64,000 bases of DNA from DASQFQ01 sp963722815 (GTDB lineage Bacteria > Actinomycetota > Thermoleophilia > Solirubrobacterales > Solirubrobacteraceae). Below, one piece after another: positions 44,945-54,098 of this stretch. The stretch spans positions 1 through 64,000 of the forward strand of contig CAVROM010000009.1 in assembly GCA_963722815.1 (NCBI GenBank), in the 5' to 3' direction. The translations under genes and the position numbers were made by a program. Below the pieces are notes generated by a model. It had not been told where the DNA came from and did no database searches. It saw only the letters and a list, made by a program, of their open reading frames with translations. The first letter of the stretch is position 1; the number at the start of each line of letters is the position of its first letter.

Positions 44945-46336
44945 ATGGCGCTCTCCACTCTCGCTTCCGAGCGCCGGGATGCGCTCGCCGTGGACTTCGG
45001 AGGCATCCTGGTCGGTCCCGGCGACCCGACCTACGAGGAACTGCGCCGCTGCCACAACGGCTTGATCGACAGGCGGCCCACGCTCGTCGCGTGCTGCCGC
45101 GGCGCCGCCGACGTCACCGGCGCCGTGCGCTTCGCCGCGCGGGAAGGGCTCGAGCTCGCGGTCCGCGGCGGCGGGCACAACGTCGCAGGGCTCGCCGTGG
45201 CCGACGACGCGCTGGTGATCGACCTGTCGCTGATGCGGGGCGTCGACGTCGATCCGCAAAGCCGCGTCGCGCGGGTCCAGGGCGGTGCGCTGTGGAGCGA
45301 CGTCAACCGCGAGGCGGCGATCCATGGGCTTGCCGTCACCGGCGGGGCGATCTCGTCGACCGGAGTCGGCGGCTACACGCTCGGCGGCGGCCTGGGGTGG
45401 CTGATGGGAGTCTGCGGGCTCGCGGTGGACAATCTGCTCGAGGCGGAGGTCGTGCTCGCTACCGGTGAGGTCGTCCGCGCCGGGCCGGACGAGCACGAGG
45501 ACCTGTTCTGGGCGCTTCGGGGCGGCGGTGGCAACTTCGGCGTCGTCACGTCGTTCGTCTTCCGCCTGCACCCGATCGCCGAGGTGCTCGGCGGCTTGAT
45601 CGCGCATCCGATCGCCGCCGCGCGCGACGTGCTCGATCTCTACCGCAAGTCCACCGCCGGGGCGTCCGACGAGCTCACGCTCTTCGCCGGGCTCACGCAC
45701 GCACCGGAGGGCTCAGGCACCCCGCTCGCGGCGCTGGTCCTGTGCCACGCCGGACCCCTCGAGCAAGCGCGCGAGGAGGTCCAGCCGCTGCTCGACTGGG
45801 GGGCACCGGCGCTCGTGGAGCTGGCGCCGATGCCCTACCCGGTCATGAACACGCTGCTCGATGACGCCTACCCGCCGGGCCTTTTCAACCACTGGAAGTC
45901 GGCGTTCCTGCGCGGGCTCGAGGACGAGGTCATCGACACGATGGTCGAACGGTTCGCGTCGTGCCCGTCGCCAATGAGCGGGATCCTGCTCGAGCACTTC
46001 CACGGCGCCGTCACCCGCGTCGCGCCGGACGCCACCGCCGTCCCGCATCGCTCGCCCGGCCACAACCTCCTGATCCCGTCGGTCTGGACGGACCCGGAGG
46101 CGACGGAGGCCAACATCGCCTGGACGCGCGAGACCTACGACGCCTTCGCGCCTCACCGGGCGAGCGGCCGCTGGCTGAACTACTACGCGGACGACGAGGG
46201 CGGCGACGCACTCGAGGCGGCCTACGGGCCCAACCGTCGCCGTCTCTCGGAGATCAAGCACCGCTATGACCCCGAGAACACGTTCCACCTCAACCAGAAC
46301 ATCTCGCCCGCTCGCGAAAGGGGGCAGACGCCGTGA
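44945..46336 (+). CDS. FAD-linked oxidase, berberine-bridge-enzyme type
   Basis: 463 residues. The PCMH-type FAD-binding domain has VRGGGHNVAGLAVADDALVI, whose histidine is the usual covalent FAD attachment, with GGYTLGGGLGWLMGVCGLAV and EHEDLFWALRGGGGNFGVVT. The BBE C-terminal motif lies in RWLNYYADDEG and KHRYDPENTFHLNQNI. AGGGAG precedes the ATG. The substrate is unknown. The following methyltransferase overlaps its stop, so the two may work on one metabolite. Confidence 0.9.
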   Translation: MALSTLASERRDALAVDFGGILVGPGDPTYEELRRCHNGLIDRRPTLVACCRGAADVTGAVRFAAREGLELAVRGGGHNVAGLAVADDALVIDLSLMRGVDVDPQSRVARVQGGALWSDVNREAAIHGLAVTGGAISSTGVGGYTLGGGLGWLMGVCGLAVDNLLEAEVVLATGEVVRAGPDEHEDLFWALRGGGGNFGVVTSFVFRLHPIAEVLGGLIAHPIAAARDVLDLYRKSTAGASDELTLFAGLTHAPEGSGTPLAALVLCHAGPLEQAREEVQPLLDWGAPALVELAPMPYPVMNTLLDDAYPPGLFNHWKSAFLRGLEDEVIDTMVERFASCPSPMSGILLEHFHGAVTRVAPDATAVPHRSPGHNLLIPSVWTDPEATEANIAWTRETYDAFAPHRASGRWLNYYADDEGGDALEAAYGPNRRRLSEIKHRYDPENTFHLNQNISPARERGQTP

Positions 46337-47163
46337 CACGTCACGCGGCAGCAGCACGCTCGGCGGCGTCATTCGAGGACTACGCCGCGTCTCCGCCGGA
46401 GAACTACGAGCGCTACTTCGTACCTGCCATCGGCAGGCCGTTCGCCCAGGTGCTGGTTGATGCCGCCGAGCTCGAGGCCGGTGAGCGCGTGCTCGACGTC
46501 GCTTGCGGCACAGGCGTCGTCGCGCGGCTGGCCGCGGAGCGGGTCGGCCCCCGCGGCGCGGTCACCGGCGTTGACCTCAACCCTGGGATGCTCGGAGTGG
46601 CTCGCTCGGTCGTCGCCGAGGGGTCGGCGATCGAGTGGCGTCAGGCCGACGCGGCGGCGACGGGGCTGCCCGGCGGCGCGTACGACGCCGCTCTCTGCGG
46701 GCTGGGCCTGCAGTTCTTCGGCGACCGCGGCGGCGCGCTGCGCGAGATGCGACGTGTGCTGCGGCCGGGTGGCCGGGTGGCGATCTCGGTCCCGGGCCCG
46801 GCACCGGCGATGTTCGAGATCCTCGAGCGCGCGCTCGAGGAGCACGTGGAGCCCGACGCGGCACGGTTCGTCGCGGTTGTCTTCTCGATCTCCGATCCGG
46901 CCGCGCTGGAGCAGCTGCTCGCCGACGCGGAGTTCGGGTCGGTGGCCGTCAGGCAGGTGACGGAGACGCTGCGGCTGCCGCCGCCGGTCGACTTCCTGTG
47001 GCAGTACGTGGCGAGCTCCCCGCTGGCGCCCACCGTCGCCGCGCTCGACCCGGAGGCCCGTGTCGCCCTCGCCCGCGAGGTCGAGGAGCGCTGGCGCCCG
47101 TTCGCCCCCTCCGGAGGCCCGATGCACCTCAAGCTCGGGGTTCTCACCGCGACCGGGCGCTAG
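46333..47163 (+). CDS. class I SAM-dependent methyltransferase
   Basis: 276 residues; the GTG start overlaps the oxidase stop (GTGA). Motif I GERVLDVACGTGVVARLAAE, motif II GVDLNPGMLGVAR, QADAAATGLPGGAYDAALC and post-motif MRRVLRPGGRVAISVPGP are clear. UbiE-like methyltransferases act on quinones or other small molecules. The exact substrate is unknown. Confidence 0.88.
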   Translation: MTRHAAAARSAASFEDYAASPPENYERYFVPAIGRPFAQVLVDAAELEAGERVLDVACGTGVVARLAAERVGPRGAVTGVDLNPGMLGVARSVVAEGSAIEWRQADAAATGLPGGAYDAALCGLGLQFFGDRGGALREMRRVLRPGGRVAISVPGPAPAMFEILERALEEHVEPDAARFVAVVFSISDPAALEQLLADAEFGSVAVRQVTETLRLPPPVDFLWQYVASSPLAPTVAALDPEARVALAREVEERWRPFAPSGGPMHLKLGVLTATGR

Positions 47164-47263
47164 AACGCGGCGCGGCCTTGCCTTCGCAACTCAGTCGCGA
47201 TCAGAACGCGACCACGACGACGAACCGCGCCGCCAGTAACGCCGGTCGCATCGCAAGGAGGGC

Positions 47264-47279
47264 TGTCAACCGCGTGACC
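47264..47279. promoter_or_regulatory. GTCA-N6-TGAC dyad (type A)
   Basis: TGTCAACCGCGTGACC in the 250-bp spacer upstream of the membrane gene at 47415; the outer base pair of the dyad is not matched. Confidence 0.4.
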
Positions 47280-47414
47280 GCGTCGCGGCTCCGTCTGCCG
47301 GATGACGACGCGCGGTTGACGCCCGGCTCGTGTCTCCAAGGCCAGGCGGACCGAGATCGTCAGCGTGCCGACGCCGCTTCCGACGGAACGTAGGCTCGTC
47401 GTAACATCGCAGCC

Positions 47415-47801
47415 ATGTTGCCCGCCAGCGCAAAGATCGACGTTCGGCGCCTCGCTGCGCTCGACATGCACGGCGCGCGCGGGACGGAGCGTCGTCGACG
47501 CATCATCCTGGGCGAGTTTGCGCTCGGGACGCTCGGCTGCGGGGCGATGGGCGTATGGACGCTGAGCTGGGGAGGTGCGGTCGGCGCGATTTTCGGGTTC
47601 TGGTTGCTGGGACTTGCCGCCAACTACCTGCCGCTGACCGGTCACGTGGTGGCGCTTTGGCGCAAGCCGGCTCTCGATGCGGAGCTCGCGGGTGTGGACT
47701 TGCACGCACAGCTTCGCCGTTACACCCGCGCCCAGGTCTGGGTCCTCGTGCCGTTCTGGATCGCGGGGCTCGCGCTGGCACAGGCGCGCCGAGCCGGCTG
47801 A
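47415..47801 (+). CDS. small hypothetical membrane protein
   Basis: 128 residues. A basic N-terminal region (MLPASAKIDVRRLAALDMHG) is followed by three helices: LGEFALGTLGCGAMGVWTLS, WGGAVGAIFGFWLLGLAANY and VWVLVPFWIAGLALAQARR. A loop (WRKPALDAELAGVDLHAQLR) joins the last two. No known family is evident. It is upstream of the DUF4383 gene on the same strand. Confidence 0.7.
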   Translation: MLPASAKIDVRRLAALDMHGARGTERRRRIILGEFALGTLGCGAMGVWTLSWGGAVGAIFGFWLLGLAANYLPLTGHVVALWRKPALDAELAGVDLHAQLRRYTRAQVWVLVPFWIAGLALAQARRAG

Positions 47802-47922
47802 CGTCCCGCCTCCGCTCGCATCCCGACAGTTGTCTGCCGCCGGACCGGGCGCGGCCAGCCGTCGCCCGAACGGGCCATCCCCTTGGGATACCCGACCAAA
47901 GGAGGGATCTCAGCTGAATGCG

Positions 47923-48432
47923 ATGACGCCATCCAACCACCAGAAGCGCACGCTGTTCGAGCGACCGGACACTCCGGCCCAGACCTACGCCGCGCTCGTC
48001 GGCGCGTTCCTGTTCGCGCTCGGCGTGCTGGCGCTCGTCCTCAAGGACGTCAGCTTCGGAACCGTCGGCCCGGTCGCGGGCCAGCCCGAGTTCCTGATCT
48101 GGAGCGTCAGCGGCTGGACGACGCTGTTCTGGATCGCGATGGGCGCGTTCGGCGTGCTCGCCTCGGTCCGGCTCGACACGGCCCGCTCATACGCCCTGTT
48201 CGCAGGCGTGACGTTCGCCGTCGTGGCGCTGTGGGGCTTTATCGACGGCAACGACGTCGTCGGCCTGCTCACCGCCGATACGACCAACAACGTGACCCAC
48301 GCCGTGCTCGGTGGTCTCGGGCTGATGGTGGGCTCCCTGCCGCGCTCGGCGCAGCGGGCGAGTGGGACGACCGACGATGCGCCGTCGCCGCGGCGTACGA
48401 CGGCGCCGCGGACGCTCGCCGGCCGCCACTGA
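47923..48432 (+). CDS. DUF4383-family membrane protein
   Basis: 169 residues. Four helices (YAALVGAFLFALGVLALVLK, GWTTLFWIAMGAFGVLASVR, YALFAGVTFAVVALWGFIDG, NVTHAVLGGLGLMVGSLPR) and the conserved asparagine/histidine segment TADTTNNVTHAVLG match DUF4383, a small actinobacterial membrane family of unknown role. AAGGAGG lies 16 bases before this ATG; an in-frame CTG at 47914 would have better spacing. Confidence 0.8.
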   Translation: MTPSNHQKRTLFERPDTPAQTYAALVGAFLFALGVLALVLKDVSFGTVGPVAGQPEFLIWSVSGWTTLFWIAMGAFGVLASVRLDTARSYALFAGVTFAVVALWGFIDGNDVVGLLTADTTNNVTHAVLGGLGLMVGSLPRSAQRASGTTDDAPSPRRTTAPRTLAGRH

Positions 48433-48442
48433 TCCGCCAGAA

Positions 48443-48466
48443 GGTGGGGGAGGGCGGCCTCCCCAC
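48443..48466 (+). terminator. intrinsic terminator hairpin
   Basis: GTGGGGGAGG-GCGG-CCTCCCCAC, a 9-bp stem with one bulge, 11 bases after the DUF4383 stop. Confidence 0.6.
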
Positions 48467-48842
48467 AGTGGCCACGCTCAAGCGCACGTAGTGGCCGCAG
48501 GCGTTCTCGTGCACGGGTTGACGCTCGCGACCAAATTCGTCGCCGCGCCGTGGGCGGCCGCGAATGCTGCTCGTGCGCTGCACCTCTGGCCCGCCCGCCG
48601 GCAGCTAGGTCCTGGACGCGCGCGGCCGGCGTCCCTCGATCAGGCCGACACGGTCGAACTCGACGGCGTGCGCATCGAGGTGGAAAGCCTCGACGGGTCG
48701 AAGGATCACGAGGCTCCGCCTGACACTGCAGGACCGAACCGGAGATGGGAGCCGACCACTGGTCCCACGAGCCGCCCTGACTCGACGAAGAGCGCCGGCC
48801 GGCCGGCGGACAGCGCCCGCACGCCGCTGGCGATCGATCGCT
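48467..48842. other. intergenic region, no supported gene
   Basis: A rightward frame from a GTG at 48491 (AAGVLVHGLTLATKFVAAPW, then TVELDGVRIEVESLDG) is open but becomes low-complexity and has no ribosome site. I do not call it. Nothing else is seen. Confidence 0.4.
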
Positions 48843-49208
48843 TCAGCGTGGCGACGCGCCCGGCGGCAGCAGGCGCTCGCCTAGGGCGTAGACGAGGCCA
48901 TGATGGAGAAACGACACGGCAGCGAGCGCCGCGCCGAGCGCCGGCTGGCCGGCGGCGATGAGCGCGGCGGCTGCGATCAGCGAGATCACGAGCTCCTGGA
49001 GCAGCCGCAGCGGCTCGGCGAAGCGGCCGGCGCCGCGAAAATCCCAGCCGCCCCAGATGCCGAAGCCGACGAGCGGGGCGCCAATGCCGAGGGCGAGCTT
49101 GCCGACGGCGCCGTCGGCCGCGTGGGCGCCAGAGTAAGCGAGTCCGGCCACGACGCCTGTCTCCGTTACGACCCGGAGTCCCAGGTTGAGCGCGCTAGCC
49201 GGACGCAT
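48843..49208 (-). CDS. DUF2568 (YrdB-like) membrane protein
   Basis: 121 residues. NLGLRVVTETGVVAGLAYSG, LALGIGAPLVGFGIWGGWDF, RLLQELVISLIAAAALIAAG and LGAALAAVSFLHHGLVYALG give four helices in the order typical of DUF2568. Its start lies inside the 3' end of the F420-type reductase gene (14-base overlap), implying co-translation. Function unknown. Confidence 0.75.
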   Translation of the reverse strand: MRPASALNLGLRVVTETGVVAGLAYSGAHAADGAVGKLALGIGAPLVGFGIWGGWDFRGAGRFAEPLRLLQELVISLIAAAALIAAGQPALGAALAAVSFLHHGLVYALGERLLPPGASPR

Positions 49209-49668
49209 GACGACGGCGCTCGATGCGAAAGACGGGATGTGAGGGTGCGATGCGTGCAAGCTGTTCGGGCGGCGCGTCGGGGCCGACCCCGTCGAAGAAC
49301 TGCCCAACTTCCCATTTCCACCGCCGAAGGTAGGCGCGCAGGACCGGCTCCTTGGCGCCGTCGGGGAGCTCGACCGCCACGAAGCGCTCGCGCCGGCGGC
49401 CCAGGAGGAGGTGGCCCTCGCCGGCGGCGCGCAGGTTGCGCACCCAGTGGGTCTGGCCGCGCGGGGCCACGAGGTAGCGGTCGCCCTCGAGCGCCAGCGG
49501 GTTGACCGGGTTGCGCCGCGGCTGCCCGCTTGAGCGGCCAGGGACTTCGAGGATGCGCGAGCCGGCGAAGCTCAGACCGAGCCGCGACAGCATCGCGATC
49601 AGCGGGTTGAACACGGTGCGGTCGAACCAGCTCGGCGGGCGGTAGTTGCCGCGCGCGGGACCAGTCAT
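49195..49668 (-). CDS. DDN-like F420/deazaflavin-dependent nitroreductase family protein
   Basis: 157 residues. RLGLSFAGSRILEVPGRSSG, PRRNPVNPLALEGDRYLVAP, RGQTHWVRNLRAAGEGHLLL and VAVELPDGAKEPVLRAYLRR are the split-barrel features of the actinobacterial DDN family, which uses F420H2 or flavin to reduce quinones and nitro compounds. GAGGTG precedes the ATG. A type A dyad lies 100 bp upstream. Confidence 0.88.
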   Translation of the reverse strand: MTGPARGNYRPPSWFDRTVFNPLIAMLSRLGLSFAGSRILEVPGRSSGQPRRNPVNPLALEGDRYLVAPRGQTHWVRNLRAAGEGHLLLGRRRERFVAVELPDGAKEPVLRAYLRRWKWEVGQFFDGVGPDAPPEQLARIAPSHPVFRIERRRHASG

Positions 49669-49767
49669 CAGCGATCACCTCACGAGGGCCGGGCGGTCCG
49701 TCGCCCGGCGGGTTGCTGTTGGTAGTTGCCACTCCGTGGTGCCCCCGCGCCCCGGCGCGCGCCGTTC

Positions 49768-49787
49768 GCCGTCAGCCGCGTGACGGC
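49768..49787. promoter_or_regulatory. CCGTCA-N6-TGACGG dyad (type A)
   Basis: GCCGTCAGCCGCGTGACGGC, the longest perfect-arm copy, upstream of the F420-type reductase gene. Confidence 0.55.
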
Positions 49788-49799
49788 GGCGGCGGGACA

Positions 49800-50129
49800 A
49801 GACAATGGAGGAGGCGGCGACCGGGAGCCCTACAACCTGCTCGACCGCCCCCGCGACGCCCCCATGCGAACCGCCTCGCCTTGGGTTCCTCGCCTTGGTG
49901 GTGCTGGTCTTATCGCCGGATCAGCCGACCGGCTGTTCGTGCTTTTCGGGCTGGGCTACGAGACCCAGATCTGGTCTGGCGCTTCGCGATCTGGGTCATC
50001 CCGGTGCTGGTCGGGATCGGCGCCCACCGCACCTGCCGCGCGCTGCAGCGCTTCGAGGCAGTCGAGGCGACGCGCGAGGCGGAGCTGCAGTGCGACTCCA
50101 GTTCGGAGCAGACGCCGGAGGTCCGCTGA
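49800..50129 (+). pseudogene. qcrB: remnant of cytochrome b subunit (QcrB-like) C-terminus
   Basis: Three frames together spell the last 110 residues of an actinobacterial cytochrome bc1 b subunit: EPYNLLDRPRDAPMRTA, LGFLALVVLVL, ADRLFVLFGLGYETQIW, and VWRFAIWVIPVLVGIGAHRT then CRALQRFEAVEATREAELQ. This layout matches the C-terminal PYNPLDRP...ADR...R(F/V)..RxLCRxL pattern of menaquinol-cytochrome c reductases. The haem-binding N-terminal two-thirds is absent, and at least two frame changes occur. It is a decayed fragment, not a working subunit. Confidence 0.6.
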
Positions 50130-50183
50130 CCGCTGTGCAGACCAGCTCCGCGCATGAGCTGCCCGCGTGCTCCAGCGCCCTCA

Positions 50184-50372
50184 TCAGCAGCAGGGCGTGG
50201 AGCTCGGCGAGCTCTGGGGTGGCGCCTCGATCTCGAACCCGCGCACGGCTCGCAGCGCGTGATGGATCGGCTGGTCCGGAGGGGGCCAGTCGTGGTCGAC
50301 CGTGAAGGTGACCGGGATTTGCACGATGGTCGTGGAGATCCGGTCACAGGCGCTTCTGGTTGGGGTCTCCAT
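50184..50372 (-). CDS. small hypothetical protein
   Basis: 62 residues: METPTRSACDRISTTIVQIP, VTFTVDHDWPPPDQPIHHAL, RAVRGFEIEAPPQSSPSSTP. GGGAG lies six bases before the ATG. The alternation of strand-like and proline segments looks protein-like, but no family is recognised. The true end may differ because the next frame continues open. Confidence 0.45.
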   Translation of the reverse strand: METPTRSACDRISTTIVQIPVTFTVDHDWPPPDQPIHHALRAVRGFEIEAPPQSSPSSTPCC

Positions 50373-50457
50373 GAACGCTCCCGGAACGCAACTGCTGTCG
50401 CACTGGGTGGCGGCGACAACTCCGGCGTACCCAACACGCGGGTCGCGCTGACGAGCG

Positions 50458-51577
50458 CTATCCGCCCAACGCCGGCTCGGCGGCTCGCATCGGCTCGAGC
50501 TTCCGCGCGGCGATGTGCTTCGCGACGTGCTCGGCGTCGCGTGCGAGGCCATGCACCATCGCAGAGGACACGGAGTAGAGGAACAGGAGACCGACGAAGT
50601 ACAGCCCGGGCTGGTCCGCCACCACGCCGCGCTCGGTCGGCGGATCGTCCTTCGCGACTCCGGGGAGGTCGATCCAGTCCGAGGTCAGGCTCGTATCCGG
50701 TGCACCACACGACGTTCGCCACATCGAGCACGCGGCCGTCCTCGAGCTCGGGCCGGCCCTCGCGGACGCTCGCGACCCTGGGCACGCGCTCGATCCCAGT
50801 CGCGGCCAGGTCGCTGGGCTTGGTGCGCACGAGCGGCAGGCCGTGATTCAGTGCCTCGGCACGCTTCTTCCGGCCCATTGGAGTGCGCACGGTCAGCAGA
50901 TGGTGGAACACCCCGCGCAGCACGATCGGGACGAGGAGGCGGCCCGCGAGCGACTCGATGCGGAACGGGACATGCCCGACGTCGCGCCCAGACAGCCACA
51001 CACGCCGACCGCCGGCCGCGTCGAGGGCGATCTCCGCGCCGGAGTTGCCCGCTCCCACGAGCAGCAGATCACCGTCCCGCAGCTGGTCCGGGTTTCGATA
51101 GTGGGCAGAGTGGAGCTGGACGATGTCCGGGTCCAGCTCGGCCGCGAGCCGGGGCACGCGCGGACGCTGCCAGCTGGACATCGCGACGACGACGTTGTCC
51201 GCCTCGAACCGCCGCGCGCCCGACGCCGCGACGAACCCGGCCCCGTTGCGCGACAGGCGGTCCACGCGCACGCCGGTTCGCACCGGGAGCTCGAACCGCG
51301 CCGCGTACGCCTCCAGGTAGTCGGCCATGTCGTCCTTAGTGGGGAAGGAGTGCGCGGGCGCTGGGAAGGGCATCCCGGGCAGCCCGTCGTACCGGGCGGG
51401 CGTGAACAGACGGAGCGAGTCCCAGCGGCCTCGCCACGCGTCGCCGACGCGCTTGCCCGCGTCGAGGATCACGAACCGCCGCCCGCGGCGGGCGAGCTCG
51501 TGGCCCACGGTGAGTCCCGCCTGCCCGCCGCCGATGACGATCGTCTCCACGCGTTCGGTTGACTCTGCGGTCGGCAT
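50458..51577 (-). CDS. flavoprotein monooxygenase-like NAD(P)/FAD oxidoreductase (one frameshift)
   Basis: FAD motif TIVIGGGQAGLTVGHELARR, GDAWRGRWDSLRLFTPARYD, NADPH motif DLLLVGAGNSGAEIALDAAG and VVWCTGYEPDL identify a flavin monooxygenase-like fold. Near 50685 the frame shifts to DTSLTSDWIDLPGVAKDDPP and the end YFVGLLFLYSVSSAMVHGLA. Corrected length is about 370 residues. AAGGAG precedes the ATG. Substrate unknown. A distant relative of the FMO at 42575. Confidence 0.82.
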
Positions 51578-51619
51578 GTCGGTCTCCTTGCGGCCGGATC
51601 TGCAGTTGTGCAGATGACG

Positions 51620-53224
51620 CTAGGTCCGGTCGGCCGCGCGGGCCATCGGGAATTCTCCCCAGGCGACGAGACCGTGCTCCATCGCGAACAGCGCCGCCGC
51701 CGCACGCGTCGAGACACCGATCTTCCCGTACGCGTTCTGGATGTGATGGTCGGCCGTCTTCGGCGGAGATCCCCAGCGTGGCCGCGATCTGCTTCGTCTG
51801 AAGTCCGCGGGCGAGGAGTGCGACCACCTCGACTTCACGCTCCGTCAACCCCGCCGCTCTCACGAGACGCGGTGGCTCGTGTCCGCTCGCCTCGAGGACG
51901 GCGGCGACGGCGTCGGCGTCGAACAACCCGGCTCGGCACTGCGCGCCGAGCTGGTCGGCGGCGCGCGCAGGCCGCAGCGCGGCGCGGTGCGATCGTGGCT
52001 CGGTCATGGCCCGGAACGCGTCGGCGGCACCGAGCAGCCGCGCCGCCGGGGACAGTCCCGGCGGCGCGCGTCCCGCGGTGGTATCCGGATCCGTCCAGCC
52101 GTTCGTGGTGGGCGCCGGCCACGGGCGCCAAGGGCGCGAGCGAGGGCGATCGCACGAGCACGCGCTCGGAGTGGTACGCGTGCAGCCTCACGTGCTCCCA
52201 CTCGTCCGCGGACAGCGGCCCTGGGCGATGCCACGTGCTGACCGGGATCGCGACCCGCCCGAGGTCGTGGACGCTGGCGGCCCGGCGAACGGCTGCGACG
52301 TCGTGCTCGGCGAGCCCGGCGCACCGGGCGGCGGCTGCCGCCAGGGTCGCGACCCCCGCCGAGTGGCCGGCCAGGTACGGCGACGCGAGGTCTGCGAAGT
52401 CACCCATCGCCGCGAGGGCGGCGTCGATGGCCTCGCCCTCCAGCCGCAGGCGGGGTGCCGGCTCGCAGGCGAGCACCTCATCCCACGCCGACGCCTCCGG
52501 ATCCAGCGCGAGAATCTCCACGGCCTCGTCGGCCAGCCGGGTCGCGAGCTCGGGGTCGAGCCCAGCGCCCCCGTGCTCGCGCACGGCCTGCGCGGCGGCG
52601 TCGACGCCGCCCAGCATGCGGTGAACCGCCGCATCCTGAGCGACGTGCACGATCCGCACGGCCAGCGGAATCTGCGTCGTGCGACGCCCGTCGCAGTGGA
52701 CCCTTGCCGTCCCACCGCTCGCTCATCTGCGAGAACAGGCTCGACAGGCTCACCGGCAGCCCGAGACGGCGCGCCAGCATCTCCGCCACTTCGCATGCGG
52801 CGGTGAAGTGCGGCCGAGCCGTACGGGCGGCGCGCGGGGCGCGCCGCGCGATCTCGAACGCGCTCCGCGGCAGCGAGCTGCCGGCCGGCGGCAAGGAGCC
52901 GAGGAGACCGGCGAGCATCGCCGGCCGTGAGGCGAACATGGCCGGCACGCTGTGCTCGACCATGGCGGCGCCGAAGATCTCGGCGGCGATCTCGGCGTCG
53001 GTGGTACAGCCGGCATGGAAGAGCATGCACGCGTAGTAGGCGTGCCGGCTCGTCTCCTGGTCGATGCCCAGGCGTTCGCCGAGGCGGGTGGCGAACAGCG
53101 TGCTTTGCAGGCCGTGCATCAGCGGCAGCCCCATCCCAAGGTCCGTCGCCAGGCAGAGGCTTGCGATCACCTCCGCGGCCCGGACACGCTCTGCGTCCGG
53201 CGATCCTGCTGGCACTCCGGCCAT
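51620..53224 (-). CDS. HD-GYP-like phosphohydrolase fused to LuxR-type DNA-binding domain (frameshifted)
   Basis: Frame 1 begins MAGVPAGSPDAERVRAAEVI with an HD-like helical region (MGLPLMHGLQSTLFATRLGE, YACMLFHAGCTTDAEIA). After a shift near 52680 comes the HD-GYP core: RRAASVHDLGRVAIPVSTWH and GAHHERLDGSGYHRG. After a shift near 52070, LTEREVEVVALLARGLQTKQ begins a LuxR helix-turn-helix; a last shift near 51765 reaches DHHIQNAYGKIGVSTRAAAA. The corrected protein is about 530 residues. HD-GYP domains cleave cyclic dinucleotides. Fusion to a DNA-binding domain would make a one-protein signal-to-transcription switch. Confidence 0.72.
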
Positions 53225-53296
53225 CCTAACCGAGGCTCGAGCCCGATCCCGCTCGCCGGTGTCATCGCGCTGTCAACCGGGGGTGCGCGACCGCCG

Positions 53297-54098
53297 CTAG
53301 GCCCGGCGGCGGTAGAGCGAGGTCGTCAGCGGCGCGAAGATCGCGGTGAGGACGGCCGAGGCGGCGAGCACCCACGCCAGCTGCGCGGCGGTCGCGGTTC
53401 CGTCCATCAGCCCGCGCGTCGCGGTGACGAGGTGGCTGATCGGGTTGGCGTCGGAGAAGGCGCGCAGCCCGGCGGGCATCGTGTCCGGGTCGACGAAGAC
53501 GTTGCTCAGGAAGGTGATCGGGAAGAGGATCACGAACCCGATGCTCATCACCGCGTTCGGCGTGCGCAGCACCAGTCCGAGCGCGGTCCATGCCCAGGAG
53601 AGCGAGACGGCGAACACGATCACGAGGGCGACGGCGGCGAGGACGCCGAGCGGGCCGCCGCCGGCGTCGTAGCCCATGATCGAGCCCGAGGGCGATGACG
53701 AGGCTCGCGGCGAGCAGGTAGCGGCCTGTGTCGCCGATCAGGGCGCCGACGATCGGCGCCGGCCGCCAGACCGGCAGGGAGCGGAAGCGGTCGAACGCTC
53801 CGGTCGCGAGGTCGCGGTTGAGGGTGACGCCGGTGTAGACCGTGACGAACACGACCGCGAGCACGAGGGTGCCGGGGAGCAGGAACTGCAGGTAGTTGCC
53901 TGGGGATCCGGCCAGCGCCCCGCCGAACAGGTAGGTGAACATCAGCGTGAACAGGATCGGGATGCCGAGGACGTCGCCGAGCTGTTCGGGCATGTGCTTG
54001 AGCTTCAGCAGCGAGCGCCAGCCGAAGGCCAGCGACGCGCGGAGCGGCCCCGCCGGCGCAGGCCGCGGCTGCGAGGACAACGCGGGCGCGTGGGTCAC
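53297..54098 (-). CDS. ABC-2 type exporter permease (one frameshift)
   Basis: GTG start overlapping the ATPase stop. SLAFGWRSLLKLKHMPEQLG, ILFTLMFTYLFGGALAGSPG, FLLPGTLVLAVVFVTVYTGV and FDRFRSLPVWRPAPIVGALI are DrrB-like. After a shift near 53683 the frame continues LGVLAAVALVIVFAVSLSWA, IGFVILFPITFLSNVFVDPD and NPISHLVTATRGLMDG. About 265 residues. With the upstream ATPase it forms a drug or lipid exporter. Confidence 0.83.

Noticed and set aside
48491..48961. Rightward frame starting AAGVLVHGLTLATKF
   Set aside because: No ribosome site, quickly becomes low-complexity, and overlaps the DUF2568 gene on the other strand.
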